The notes: generated by a model from the letters alone, not told the origin. A DNA stretch of 64,000 bases from a bacterium (GCA_029554865.1 JAKPUX010000056.1:83907-147906); one strand, 5' to 3'. Positions 7,958 to 16,846 are shown, counted from the stretch's first letter. Translations and numbers: made by a program.

Positions 7958-10900
7958 TCAGTTGCTCATTGTCTGAATGCGGCCGGGGACGGCAGGGCGC
8001 CTGCCAATGACATGCTCGGGTTCCGGCTTGACCAGAGCCACATACATGCGTCCCGAGCTTGAACCGCCATTGCCGCCCAGTTCCACGGCGCCGGCGGGGA
8101 ACTCCTTCTCATAGACATGCAGGGCAGCGAGATCACTGGTGCTGATCGCCAGGCCGGTATCCCTCCAGCCCGAGAGCCAGGCGGGAAGCGATGCAGCCCC
8201 GGCATCGAACGCCACATAGACGGTCGAGGGCTGGTGCAGGGTGAAGGAGACCAGACGGTCGCTGCTGATCTGGCGGTCGCTGTCGGCACTTTTAAGCCAG
8301 AGCAGGTTCTGCAGGACCGCCGGTATATCGAGCAGGGTGAAAGTGCGATCGACGTAATAGGTGTCGCCGGTATGCAGCCAGCTCCATTGATACCCCGCCG
8401 GAGCGGTCAGATCGACCGTATAGCTGGTCTCCGGATGATACCCGCGCACGTTATTGGCGCCCATCCGGTTGGGAATCGCCGCCCGGTCGAGAATATTGCG
8501 GGCGATCAGGGTGTAGACCCGGTTGGCCTCATGCCGGCCGGTGGCCAGTTTGACCGACTCCCGGTCGGCCGCGAGGCGGGCGGAGAGAACCGGCAAGCCC
8601 TGCAGGATCTGGTAGTTCTGCGGCGATTCCGCAGAAGCCGCCTGCACCGGCTCGGAGAACCAGGCAATGATGGTGTCCGGCGCGGCAATCGTGACCCGGC
8701 TCAGATAGGGGGGCTCAACATCGGCCAGGCTCTTGAAACGGCCGTTGGCGGCCCCTGCACTGCTGTTATCCGCATCATCGATGGCGTAGATCTCGTAAAA
8801 GTACTCGGTCCCTTCCTTGAGGTTGGCATCGCTGAAGCGGGTTTCGCTCTGCACTGCCAGCTCCACACCATCACGCAGGATGCGGTACCTGGCGGCCTGA
8901 TCCCCGTCCGAGGCCGGCACGGGAGGCTGCCAGACCAGGGTAAGGCTCTGGTGGGTTGTACTCTCGATGCCCAACTCCCGCGGGACCTGCGGCGGTACGG
9001 TATCCCGATTGGTGGCTTCGCCAATGTAAAGGACCCAGTCGCCGCTGAAGGGCGGCGTCAGGGTGACGGTGCCGCCGAACTGCACCACAAAGGGAGCACT
9101 GTACTGGCCGGTGACCGGATTGAGCCATTTGGCCGGCAGGCTGCCAAGGTGCCCCGAAAGGTTGAGGGTCACCGCTCCGCCTGTGCTGTGATAGGCGAAA
9201 TAGTTCCGGCCGGGGATGGCCATCAAATTGCCGGAGCTGATGAGCTCGTGATGAGGATCCATCTCCGACCAGGGGATCTCACCCATGAAGGTATTGCAGT
9301 ACTGGGCCCACTTTTGCTCCTCGGGCAGGGCATCGGGATCATAGCCGCCCTTGTCCGGGGCATAGGTGGTGAAAAATCCGGTGGTGTAATACCCGCCGTT
9401 GGAGATAATTTCCCAGATGGCGACCCGGCTGGGTCCATTGGGTCCCTCATCCTCCTCTTCGGGATAAAAATAACGCGGTTCACCGTTGACGACCGGCTTG
9501 TTGTAAATGCGGTCACGGCGGAGGTCGCGGACGTTGTAGGGGGTTTGCTGCATCACCGCACCGTGCCAGGCCAGGGGCGCAAAGGGAGCACTGCTGCCTC
9601 GGCCCGAGGGGTGGAGGGTGATGACGTGGTCATAGGGATCGAGCTGATAGATCAGCTGTCCCCAGTGCTCGTATTCCGAAATCGGACGGCCATAGTCGGC
9701 AATGATCTCTTCGTACTCGCCGGTGATCACCCAGACCACATTCTTGGCGGCATATCGCGAGACCAGATAACGGACGAATTTGTCGAACTGGGCCTCACTG
9801 AACTCGACATACTCCTGGGCCCAGGTGAAAAACATCACCGGCACGATACCCTTGCTGTTGGCATAATCGATGCGCTTGTCGATCCACTGAAAATAGCCGG
9901 GGTTGAGGCGGTCGTAGTTTTTGGATTCAACTCCCTCCTCGAAGCAGGTGCCGCCCTCATTTTTCCAGAAGCCGAGGCCGTTGATGTAGCTCACCACGAT
10001 GGAGTGCATGGCGGTGTAGCCCTGCTCTGCACGCAGGTCGATATACTCCTTCCAGCGCCCCTCATAAGGAAATAACGAGGTGAAGCCGCGCCAGGAGGTA
10101 TCCCCGCGCCAGAGCCAGGGCGTGCCGTCGTCATGCATAAAGGTGTAGGGCCGGGCGGGATTGAGTCGGACAAAGCCGTGCGCACCGCTCTCGACGCACT
10201 GGAAGGATCCGGTGGCATTGAGCGAGGCCACCGGACTGGTGATCCGGTAGGTCCAGGTCCCCACCTCGGTCGGGGCGATGCGGACTTTGAAAACATCCCC
10301 GAGATCCCAAAAGCCGTTGATCTCCAAAGTCCTGGTCGGACCGGTAAAGACCCCCTTGAGGGTGACATCGCGGTAGCGGTTGGTCGTGGATGCAAGCCCG
10401 CTGGCGACCAGGGTGATGTCGATCGATTCGTAGCGTCCCACTGTGGCCGGATTGAGGCCGCGAGTGGTGAAGCTGCCGCTGAAGGCGCTGCTCAGGGCAT
10501 TGCCGGCGTTGTCCTTGGCCGAGGCGGCAACCTGCACCGTGTAGGTGGTGTTGGGCTGGAGCAGAACGTTGGGCTGGAAATAGAGGGCATTGCCCACCCA
10601 GCTGACGCTGCCGGCCACCGCCGGCGAGATCGAGAAGGCGGCCTGGGCCGAGCTCTGATTCATGGGCTCGGAAAAATGGACGAGGATGTCCGCGTCCACC
10701 GCCGCGCCCTCGCCGCTTGACTGGGGATCCAGCCGCACCACCTCGGGCGGAGTGGCATCGGTGTAGCGGTAGAGCTTGAAATTGCTGTAGACAATACCGA
10801 TCGGCACCTGCAGTCCGCCGCTGCGCGAGAGCAGACCCGAGCCCAGCCGGATGCGATGGTCGGGCGGGGCATACTCTGCGCCGAAAGTCGAATAGTCCCA

Positions 10901-11554
10901 GGTCTTGAGCAGCACATCATCCATATACCACTGCATCTTGCCCCCTCCCCAGACCAGGCGGTGCCGGTAGGTGTGGCTTTTCTCCCACTCAAAGGGGCCG
11001 ACAGCGGGATCCTCAAAGGCATGGGGATCGTCATCATAGCCGCCGTTGAAAGCCGCCACGTTGAGGCGCAGCTTCATCCGGCGCCACTTGTAGAGGTCCC
11101 CGGCGGTATAGCCGTAGATATGGATGTAACATTTGTAGGGATTGTGCCATTGTTGGACGCCGTACCAGCTGTTGTCCACATCCTCATCCCACATGCTGAA
11201 AAGGTTGTAGTGGACATTTTCAGAATTTGGGACCTCGGCACCGTACCTGTCGTGATCAAGGTTGGGAAATACTTCCCTGCTGGCATAAATGCCCCGGACG
11301 TTGAATGAGATCTCGCCGGCTGCGCAGGTCGGGATAGAGTATTGAATATAGTCGAGGGCGGTCTGGGTCGTCCAGCCCTCGCTGCTCAACTTTCCGCCGC
11401 GCTGGGTGCCGGTTGTTCTGGCATTGGTGAGAGGGTCATCGATTTCCAGGATCTTGGTCACCGACTGTTCGGCGGCCGGGAGGGCCGCCGCCAGGATCAG
11501 GAGGAGCAGGATCACTCCCCGCAGCGAGTTTATGTTCAGAGCGTGCAGCTTCAT
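7958..11554 (-). CDS. Giant secreted glycoside-hydrolase-like protein (DUF5060/DUF4038, SbsA-like, FN3)
   Basis: 1198 residues from the ATG at 11554, which has AAGGAG at good spacing (another ATG immediately precedes it). Order of parts: signal peptide; an N-terminal concanavalin-like region (about 30-260); an SbsA-type Ig-like domain (about 265-365, 'VVRLDPQSSGEGAAVDADILV', an allowed adhesin-like fold); a DUF5060-like domain (about 370-455); a TIM-barrel DUF4038/apiosidase-like domain (about 460-770, with 'WLWRGDTSWRGF', 'FFTWAQEY' and 'VVWVITGEYEE'); a C-terminal beta domain; an FN3 domain (about 870-960); a second Ig-like domain; and a final unassigned beta-rich region. DUF4038 proteins include alpha-L-apiosidases and related glycosidases. 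Inside an exopolysaccharide operon it may trim or process the polymer. Substrate unknown. Confidence 0.75.
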   Translation of the reverse strand: MKLHALNINSLRGVILLLLILAAALPAAEQSVTKILEIDDPLTNARTTGTQRGGKLSSEGWTTQTALDYIQYSIPTCAAGEISFNVRGIYASREVFPNLDHDRYGAEVPNSENVHYNLFSMWDEDVDNSWYGVQQWHNPYKCYIHIYGYTAGDLYKWRRMKLRLNVAAFNGGYDDDPHAFEDPAVGPFEWEKSHTYRHRLVWGGGKMQWYMDDVLLKTWDYSTFGAEYAPPDHRIRLGSGLLSRSGGLQVPIGIVYSNFKLYRYTDATPPEVVRLDPQSSGEGAAVDADILVHFSEPMNQSSAQAAFSISPAVAGSVSWVGNALYFQPNVLLQPNTTYTVQVAASAKDNAGNALSSAFSGSFTTRGLNPATVGRYESIDITLVASGLASTTNRYRDVTLKGVFTGPTRTLEINGFWDLGDVFKVRIAPTEVGTWTYRITSPVASLNATGSFQCVESGAHGFVRLNPARPYTFMHDDGTPWLWRGDTSWRGFTSLFPYEGRWKEYIDLRAEQGYTAMHSIVVSYINGLGFWKNEGGTCFEEGVESKNYDRLNPGYFQWIDKRIDYANSKGIVPVMFFTWAQEYVEFSEAQFDKFVRYLVSRYAAKNVVWVITGEYEEIIADYGRPISEYEHWGQLIYQLDPYDHVITLHPSGRGSSAPFAPLAWHGAVMQQTPYNVRDLRRDRIYNKPVVNGEPRYFYPEEEDEGPNGPSRVAIWEIISNGGYYTTGFFTTYAPDKGGYDPDALPEEQKWAQYCNTFMGEIPWSEMDPHHELISSGNLMAIPGRNYFAYHSTGGAVTLNLSGHLGSLPAKWLNPVTGQYSAPFVVQFGGTVTLTPPFSGDWVLYIGEATNRDTVPPQVPRELGIESTTHQSLTLVWQPPVPASDGDQAARYRILRDGVELAVQSETRFSDANLKEGTEYFYEIYAIDDADNSSAGAANGRFKSLADVEPPYLSRVTIAAPDTIIAWFSEPVQAASAESPQNYQILQGLPVLSARLAADRESVKLATGRHEANRVYTLIARNILDRAAIPNRMGANNVRGYHPETSYTVDLTAPAGYQWSWLHTGDTYYVDRTFTLLDIPAVLQNLLWLKSADSDRQISSDRLVSFTLHQPSTVYVAFDAGAASLPAWLSGWRDTGLAISTSDLAALHVYEKEFPAGAVELGGNGGSSSGRMYVALVKPEPEHVIGRRPAVPGRIQTMSN

Positions 11555-11603
11555 CATATCTCCTTGAGTCTGATTTGCAGGCCTGCGCGGATTCATGCCG
11601 CTG

Positions 11604-12680
11604 CTACTTGGCCATGGTCATACGGCGCACCGCCTTGAAGCCGTTGATCTCGAGAGAATAAAAGTAGGTTCCGGTCGGCACCACGCTGCCGTTGGCGTCG
11701 CGGCCGTCCCACTCCATGCTGTACTGTCCGGCCATCTGGGACTGGTCCACCAGCGAACGAATAAGCTGGCCGCGGATGTTAAAGATCGCCAGCTTGACTT
11801 GGCCGTTATCCTTCAGGGTATAGCTGATGCTGGTTGAAGGATTGAAGGGGTTGGGATAGTTCTGCGCCAGCAGATACTCGGTCGGCTTGGCGACGGCCAC
11901 AGCCGTTCGCGGTCCGTTGAAGGTGATCTGGCCGTCCAGCGCGATATCCGCCAGCCAATAGTAATAGACCACCTGGTCGTCGATGCGATAATCGGTGAAG
12001 GTGTACTCGTGGCGGCTCTGCGAGTTCATCGCGCCCTCGATCATCTTTTCGGTGATGAGCTCCTTTTCCCCATGGGGCGACAGCGCGCGGTAGAGATGGA
12101 AACCGAGGTTGTTGGTCTCCGACTGGGTCACCCAGTTCACCTGGATCATGCCGGGAAACGAGGAGGCGGTGAACGAGGCGAGCTCGACCGGGGTGTGCAT
12201 GGCCTGAGTCACCTGAAAGGTGCGGAAGTCGTGGCTGTTCATGTCGCTCGAAGGCAGGGTGAAGAGCTCCGAGCTGCCAAAGTGCACGGGCTCGCCGGGG
12301 ACCACAGACGGACTGTTCCAGGCGCGCAGATAGACGACATTGCCGAGGGTGATCAGATCATCACTCCAGATGACACTGAACTTGCCCTCATCGGGGTTGA
12401 AGGGAAAACCGTAGCCGATGAAGGTGCTGTCGAGTATGGCATCATCCCCGGTGGCATTGCCGAGTGAGTCCGGATCTTCAGCGACACCGTTGGGCCCGGC
12501 CCAGACCAGCTGGACGAGGTCGCCGCTGAAGAGCATGACGTTGCCCTGCAGAAAGGTGGTGCCGTCGGCATCGAGGATGCCGGTGGTGGACATGGCTTCG
12601 AAAGTGCCCGCCGCAGCGGAGAAAGCCAGCGCCCCCAGCATGAGGACGGAAAGCAGGATGGCAAAAATTTGGCGTTTCAT
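11604..12680 (-). CDS. Secreted protein with C-terminal T9SS/FlgD-like sorting domain
   Basis: 358 residues with a clear signal peptide (IFAILLSVLMLGALAFSAAAG). The middle part contains 'VELASFTASSFPGMIQVNWVTQ' type beta sandwich, common in FCB secreted proteins just before the sorting module, with 'SETNNLGFHLYRA'. The last 80 residues are the sorting module: 'LLAQNYPNPFNPSTSISYTL', 'VKLAIFNIRGQLIRSL', 'WDGRDANGSVVPTGTYFYSL' and a basic end 'AVRRMTMAK'. It is therefore probably exported and surface-attached. The N-terminal 150 residues match nothing I recognise. It is the second gene of the exopolysaccharide operon; an AAGGAG precedes the ATG. Confidence 0.8.
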   Translation of the reverse strand: MKRQIFAILLSVLMLGALAFSAAAGTFEAMSTTGILDADGTTFLQGNVMLFSGDLVQLVWAGPNGVAEDPDSLGNATGDDAILDSTFIGYGFPFNPDEGKFSVIWSDDLITLGNVVYLRAWNSPSVVPGEPVHFGSSELFTLPSSDMNSHDFRTFQVTQAMHTPVELASFTASSFPGMIQVNWVTQSETNNLGFHLYRALSPHGEKELITEKMIEGAMNSQSRHEYTFTDYRIDDQVVYYYWLADIALDGQITFNGPRTAVAVAKPTEYLLAQNYPNPFNPSTSISYTLKDNGQVKLAIFNIRGQLIRSLVDQSQMAGQYSMEWDGRDANGSVVPTGTYFYSLEINGFKAVRRMTMAK

Positions 12681-12705
12681 CTCATTTCTCCTTCAGACAG
12701 ATGTA

Positions 12706-13986
12706 TTAAAGATTAGGCCGCGGATTGGGGTAGGTCCAGACCTTGGACGCATTGTTGCCCTTGATCCACAGAACATATCCGACACCGGGATTGAATTGAA
12801 TGGTCGAGGCGGCGAATCCGCTTTCGGTCAGCCAGGTGCCGTCCCAGCCGGTTCCGGTTCCACCCACCAGCCAGGCCACCTCGTAGCGGTTGCCAAGCCA
12901 GCGCATGATCTTGTCCGACACACCGCTGGAGGAACCGCCGGCGACGACACCATCGGCGGCGAGCTCGCTCTGGGCCAGGGTGACCGGAACCGGATAGCAG
13001 GTGCCGATAAAGTTGGCGCCCTGCACCAGATTGATCACCCGGTTGGCCTCCTTGCTCACCTTGCCGGTGAAGGTCAGCACGGTATCGGGACTGGAGCTGC
13101 GCAGCAGCACCCAGAAAGAGTGGTCGGGATCGATCTTCATCGGGGAGGCCTGATCGCCGGCCTGGGTCATCCAGGTGCCGTCAAATGTGGTGCCGGTTCC
13201 CTCCACCAGCCAGGCGATCTCATAGTCTGTGCCGTTCCAGTAGAGGACCTTGTCGGCCTGGCCGGCATTGGCCGCTCCTGTGAGCTGGGTGCCGAGCACG
13301 CCGCCAACGCTGTTGTCCGCGGGCAAGAGGGGCATCGAGACCAGGTTCTGGCCCACCCGCAATCCCCGGCTGTAGACCCCGACCCGGTCGAAGGAATGCA
13401 TCGGACTGGCCCCGGCATAGGCCTGCACAACGTAGTAGCGGCTGAAGGGCACGGTCCGGTAGTTGACCACGTCGGTATAAGAGGTTGCGGTCAGCTCGGC
13501 GACCGGACTCTGCAGCGTGAACCAGGGGGTGTCGGAGGCGTAGAGCCGGTAAAGGGTCGCACCCGCCAGGGCGCTCCAGCGGATCTGGATGCCCTCATCG
13601 AGGAGCGTGATGTAGATCTCCGCTGCGGTCACCGTGGCGGCGACCTCCGCGGAGGGAAGGCTTTCGTTGCCGTTCAAATCATAGGCCGTGACGACCATGA
13701 AGTAGGTCTCGCCCTCCACCAGATTCTCGATGGTGTAGGAGGTGACATTGCCGACATCGACCATCTCCGAATAGACGGAGGGTTCGGTGCCGTAGTAGAT
13801 GCGGTATCCGGACAGATCGGATTCCGTATTCGGATCCCAACTGACCAGCAGTCCGCCGGCAAAACTTGGGCTGGCAAGCATCAACAACAGCGCCAGCAGG
13901 CTGAGTGTGCGCCCAATGCGGGTAGAATGCCGGTCTTTCACATCCTTCTCAACGCCTCTTTGGGCATCTCTCGCATGTACGATCAT
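12706..13986 (-). CDS. Secreted FN3-domain protein with two C-terminal repeats, first gene of the EPS operon
   Basis: 426 residues. A long basic n-region is followed by a signal-peptide core (TLSLLALLLMLASPSFAGG). An FN3 domain starts at 'LLVSWDPNTESDLSGYRIYYG' and ends near residue 140; a second FN3-like stretch follows. Two related repeats of about 100 residues occupy the C-terminal half. Each carries a 'DK(V/I)(L/M)(Y/R)W.G..YE(I/V)AWLV.GTGT..DGTW' core and ends in a 'W(V/I)L' or 'LWIK' strand. No catalytic motif is visible; the protein may be a structural or binding component of the surface matrix. It is the gene nearest to the sigma-54 promoter at 14100-14116, and a GGAG precedes its ATG. 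Confidence 0.75.
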   Translation of the reverse strand: MIVHARDAQRGVEKDVKDRHSTRIGRTLSLLALLLMLASPSFAGGLLVSWDPNTESDLSGYRIYYGTEPSVYSEMVDVGNVTSYTIENLVEGETYFMVVTAYDLNGNESLPSAEVAATVTAAEIYITLLDEGIQIRWSALAGATLYRLYASDTPWFTLQSPVAELTATSYTDVVNYRTVPFSRYYVVQAYAGASPMHSFDRVGVYSRGLRVGQNLVSMPLLPADNSVGGVLGTQLTGAANAGQADKVLYWNGTDYEIAWLVEGTGTTFDGTWMTQAGDQASPMKIDPDHSFWVLLRSSSPDTVLTFTGKVSKEANRVINLVQGANFIGTCYPVPVTLAQSELAADGVVAGGSSSGVSDKIMRWLGNRYEVAWLVGGTGTGWDGTWLTESGFAASTIQFNPGVGYVLWIKGNNASKVWTYPNPRPNL

Positions 13987-14097
13987 GAATCTGCTCCTCT
14001 CCTTCTTTCAAGGCCTACTTCGGTTTTTTCAGGCGGCCCCTGCCGGCAGCCCCGACCCTCCGGCTGTGACATGAAATGCCGCCATTCACAACCCCTT

Positions 14098-14117
14098 AGG
14101 CATATGTCGTGCCAATC
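14098..14117 (-). promoter_or_regulatory. Sigma-54 promoter of the exopolysaccharide operon
   Basis: Read on the minus strand the site is ATTGGCACGACATATGCC. It has TTGGCACG at -24 and ATGC at -12, with GG and GC separated by exactly 10 bases, the spacing required by RpoN. Only the first T and the last base of the -12 box depart from the consensus TTGCW. The transcript would start near 14088, about 100 bases before the ATG at 13986. The NtrC-class activator encoded at 15347-16840 is the natural candidate for driving it. Confidence 0.7.
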
Positions 14118-14291
14118 CCGGAGGGCCGCTGATGAATAAATTCTGCAGCGGCTTGATGGAGCCGTAAAATCTTTATATAATAGATTTAAGCTGCGCGCTC
14201 ATCCCTTTTTTAATAATTGTTTAGTAAATATTTTTTTCTGCAGGGAGGGCGCTGGATGGACAAAACCGCGGGGGCAGTGTTGCTTGAATGT

Positions 14292-14307
14292 CTCACCCTG
14301 CGGTGAG
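14292..14307. promoter_or_regulatory. Candidate upstream activator site (CTCACC-N4-GGTGAG palindrome)
   Basis: A perfect 6-bp inverted repeat with a 4-base spacer, about 180 bases upstream of the sigma-54 promoter. It resembles in layout the 16-bp dyads bound by NtrC-class activators. Other dyads lie between it and the promoter (cggct-N6-agccg at 14149-14164; aaatct-N9-agattt at 14167-14187), so the true binding site is not decided. The rest of the 540-base gap between 13986 and 14527 shows no gene. Confidence 0.3.
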
Positions 14308-14526
14308 GGGGTAGAGAGAAAAGTCGGAGTAACCAGGGATGGAAGCGGATGATGGGGGAAGATGAACAGGAAACGGGGCGCAAAGGAAGCTTCCGGGTGG
14401 ACGGCCGGTATTCGGGAACCGGCGGCAGATGAGTGGCCGGTGGAGGAATACGCTGCGGCTGAGCGGCTGAACGAAAGGAGGACAAGGGTGCAGGTGCACA
14501 GCCGTCAACCCGGAAGTCACGCTATT

Positions 14527-14934
14527 CTAGTTAACGGGGAGGCCCTCTTTGTGGGCGATGATTTTTTCCATCACCGCTGCGATTTCCAGGGCTTCATCGC
14601 TCGAGCGCGGCTTGATGCTCTGGAAAGTCACCCCCTGTTCGGCTGCGGTCTTGCGGATGCGATAGGTAAAATCATCGGAGATGAGGATAACCGGCAGGCG
14701 CGGGCGCAGCCGGCGGATCACGGGGAGAATCTCCGTGCCGACCTGTCCGCTCATGTCGATGTCCACCAGCAGGAGATCAATCTCCTTCTCCAGCATCTGC
14801 AGGATGGCATCCGCACCGCGCCGGACACATTCGACACGGTAGTCTGTCGCCAGTTGTGCGCGCAGCGTCTCTTCCAGATTCCGATCGCTCGTGGCGACGA
14901 CGATCGTTCTGCCCAATTTGCGCGTTGTTTGCAT
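14527..14934 (-). CDS. Stand-alone response-regulator receiver protein
   Basis: 135 residues, a single receiver domain without output domain. The beta-3 strand 'IDLLLVDIDMSG' places the phosphoacceptor Asp at residue 58, 'LPVILISDD' gives the beta-4 Ser, and 'FQSIKPRS' the conserved Lys-Pro. The acidic pair at the N-terminus is reduced to one Asp (TSDRN). Such proteins act as phosphate sinks, shuttles or protein-interaction switches. Lying between the sigma-54 activator gene and the EPS operon, it probably belongs to the same signalling circuit. It has its own 5' region (a sigma-54-like box and a long hairpin) and is separated from the activator gene by a terminator, so it is transcribed independently. 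Confidence 0.85.
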   Translation of the reverse strand: MQTTRKLGRTIVVATSDRNLEETLRAQLATDYRVECVRRGADAILQMLEKEIDLLLVDIDMSGQVGTEILPVIRRLRPRLPVILISDDFTYRIRKTAAEQGVTFQSIKPRSSDEALEIAAVMEKIIAHKEGLPVN

Positions 14935-14990
14935 AATCCTCGTTGCGCCTTTCGCCTAGTAGGTTACCCACACCTTTATGTTGCAGCTCC

Positions 14991-15038
14991 CTGCCAGAGG
15001 CCGCCTCCCTTTACCCCCAGGGAGGCAGACCTCTGCAG
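14991..15038 (-). promoter_or_regulatory. Long hairpin in the 5' region of the receiver gene
   Basis: An inner 8-bp stem (gcctccct at 15003-15010 with agggaggc at 15019-15026) is stacked inside an outer stem (ctg-c-cagagg with cctctgcag) carrying one bulge and a small internal loop. No T-run follows on either strand, so it is not a simple terminator. It falls between the putative promoter at 15066-15083 and the ATG at 14934. Confidence 0.4.
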
Positions 15039-15065
15039 GGCTGCCGCTGATTTCAGCAGACAAAC

Positions 15066-15083
15066 GAACAACTTTTGTGCCAG
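15066..15083 (-). promoter_or_regulatory. Sigma-54-like promoter of the receiver gene
   Basis: On the minus strand CTGGCACAAAAGTTGTT has a consensus -24 element (CTGGCAC) and TTGT at -12, with GG-N10-GT. The -12 C of the usual GC is T, so it is weaker evidence than the site at 14100. The remainder of the 412-base gap 14935-15346 contains the hairpin, this box and the terminator of the activator gene; no further gene is seen. Confidence 0.35.
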
Positions 15084-15299
15084 AATTTCAAAAAACGGCG
15101 CTCTTTTTCGGTATTATTTATTAAGCAATTACGAGGATGTAACCGGAGGGGCAGACGATCGGGGCCGCCCTGTCCACAGAAATGTCACCTGAGCAGGGGC
15201 CGGAGACGGACACTATCTTTTATTTGACTGATTTTATTATACTTCTAATCGTTGCTTAAAATGGACAAACCCGGGCGTAAGCGTATCTGCTTTGTTACA

Positions 15300-15332
15300 A
15301 TAAATACAAAACCCCGCCCTTCGGGGCGGGGT
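15300..15332 (-). terminator. Rho-independent terminator of the kinase-activator operon
   Basis: A perfect 9-bp GC-rich stem (accccgccc at 15311-15319 with gggcggggt at 15324-15332) with a four-base loop, followed on the minus strand by TTTTGTATTTATT. It lies 14 bases after the stop codon of the activator gene. Confidence 0.85.
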
Positions 15333-15346
15333 CAATCATGGCAGGA

Positions 15347-16840
15347 TTACTCCTCCTCGCTGTCGAGGAGCTCCTCCTCCTCTTCCTCGAGATCATCGGG
15401 CGGCTCCTCCTCCCCGTTCTCCGCGGCGGCGACGCTGTTGCGCGGCCAGATGATGCCGTGCGCCTCGATGAGCCGGTAGATGGTCTTGCGGTTCAGCCCG
15501 GCCACCTTGGCCACCTTGGCGATGGTCTTGTATTTGTCAAGCAGATTCTCAAGGTACTGCTTTTCCCACTGCTTGATGATGGCTGCCTTGGCCTGCTTGA
15601 AATCCATATCCTCGGTAACCTGAACGAACATCTTTTTCTGATGGGGCAGAATCTCCTCCGGCAGGTCATCCAGGTCGAGTTCGCTCTTGCGCGCCAGGGC
15701 GACCATGTGCTCCATGACGTTCTGCAGCTGGCGCACATTGCCAGGCCAGTTGTGCTGCTGCAGGGCAAGGAGTGCATCACTCGAAATTGTCTCCACCTCG
15801 ACCGGACCGAACTGGCGGTACTGGCGCAGAAAATGGTAGACCAGCAGGGGGATGTCCTCGCGGCGTTCGCGCAGGGGGGGAATCGACAGCCGGATGACCT
15901 GCAGGCGGTAAAAGAGATCCTCCCGCAGCCGCTTCTCCTTGACCAGCACATCTGGATCGCAGTTGGTGGCGCTGATGATGCGAACATCGATCTCGCGCTC
16001 CTTGACGCTCCCCAGCCGGCGCACCTTGTGGTCCTGCAGTACCCGCAGCAGCTTGTGCTGCAGGTCAAAGCTCACCTCCGACATCTCGTCAAGAAAGAGC
16101 GTCCCCTTGTCAGCGGTCTCGAAAAGCCCGGGCTTGTCGATGTTGGCCCCGGTGAAGGCCCCCTTGACATGGCCGAACAGCTCGCCCTCGAGCAGATTGT
16201 CGGGCAGGGCGCCGACAGCGACCGGCACAAAGGACTCATCCCTGCGCTGGCTGTGATAATGAATGCCCCGGGCGATGATCTCCTTGCCGGTGCCGGTCTC
16301 GCCGTAGATCATCACTGAGGCGTTGGTCGCCGCCACCCGCTTGGCCTTCTCGAAAAGAACGCGCATGACCTCGCTGCCCCCGATGGCCCCGTAAAAAAGG
16401 GTGTCGTCAGTCAGATCGAGACGGCTGCGCAGATAGGCGTTCTCACGCTGCATGCGCGCAAACTTTAAGCCGCGTTCGATCGGCAGCAGGATGTCATGGT
16501 GGGTCTCAACCTTCTGGATATAATCAAAGGCCCCCTTCTTGGTCGCCTCGACCACATCGGGGATGTGGCTGTAAGCGGTGTAGAGGATCACCACCGCATC
16601 CGGATCGATGCGGCGCACCTCCTCCAGGACCTGGATTCCATCCTTGTGATTGGGCATATAGAGGTCCGAAAGAACCAGCAGGGGACGCTCCCGCGCGAAA
16701 AGGCGAATGCCGTCTTCGGCATTGGTGGCTGTAATGCAGCTGTACTGGCTCTTCTTGAGCATCTTGACCAGTGAATCGAGAACAGTGCGTTCATCATCGA
16801 TGACCAGAATGGAACGGTCACTGGTCTTCTTGTCATTCAT
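15347..16840 (-). CDS. NtrC-class sigma-54-dependent response regulator
   Basis: 497 residues. Receiver domain (1-120): acidic pair 'VIDDE', phosphoacceptor Asp59 in 'VLSDLYMPN', and Thr in 'ILYTAYSH'; the usual conserved Lys is in 'YIQKVE'. AAA+ domain (about 145-385): Walker A 'GETGTGKE', the sigma-54 contact loop GAFTGA ('FGHVKGAFTGANI'), Walker B 'GTLFLDEMSE' and the arginine-finger segment 'LREDLFYRL'. A Fis-type HTH lies near the C-terminus ('AKVAGLNRKTIYRLIEAHGI'), followed by an unusual acidic tail rich in Glu and Asp. All parts for activating RpoN holoenzyme are present. It follows the kinase gene by 6 bases, ends at a strong terminator, and presumably controls the sigma-54 promoter at 14100. 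Confidence 0.93.
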   Translation of the reverse strand: MNDKKTSDRSILVIDDERTVLDSLVKMLKKSQYSCITATNAEDGIRLFARERPLLVLSDLYMPNHKDGIQVLEEVRRIDPDAVVILYTAYSHIPDVVEATKKGAFDYIQKVETHHDILLPIERGLKFARMQRENAYLRSRLDLTDDTLFYGAIGGSEVMRVLFEKAKRVAATNASVMIYGETGTGKEIIARGIHYHSQRRDESFVPVAVGALPDNLLEGELFGHVKGAFTGANIDKPGLFETADKGTLFLDEMSEVSFDLQHKLLRVLQDHKVRRLGSVKEREIDVRIISATNCDPDVLVKEKRLREDLFYRLQVIRLSIPPLRERREDIPLLVYHFLRQYRQFGPVEVETISSDALLALQQHNWPGNVRQLQNVMEHMVALARKSELDLDDLPEEILPHQKKMFVQVTEDMDFKQAKAAIIKQWEKQYLENLLDKYKTIAKVAKVAGLNRKTIYRLIEAHGIIWPRNSVAAAENGEEEPPDDLEEEEEELLDSEEE

Positions 16841-16846
16841 TCCGTG

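Noticed and set aside
8117..10075. 652-codon plus-strand frame inside the giant minus-strand gene
   Set aside because: It is a shadow of the DUF5060/DUF4038 gene, whose domains are clear on the minus strand.
14362..15192. 276-codon plus-strand frame across the receiver gene
   Set aside because: The receiver motifs on the minus strand are unambiguous, and this frame runs through the promoter and hairpin region.
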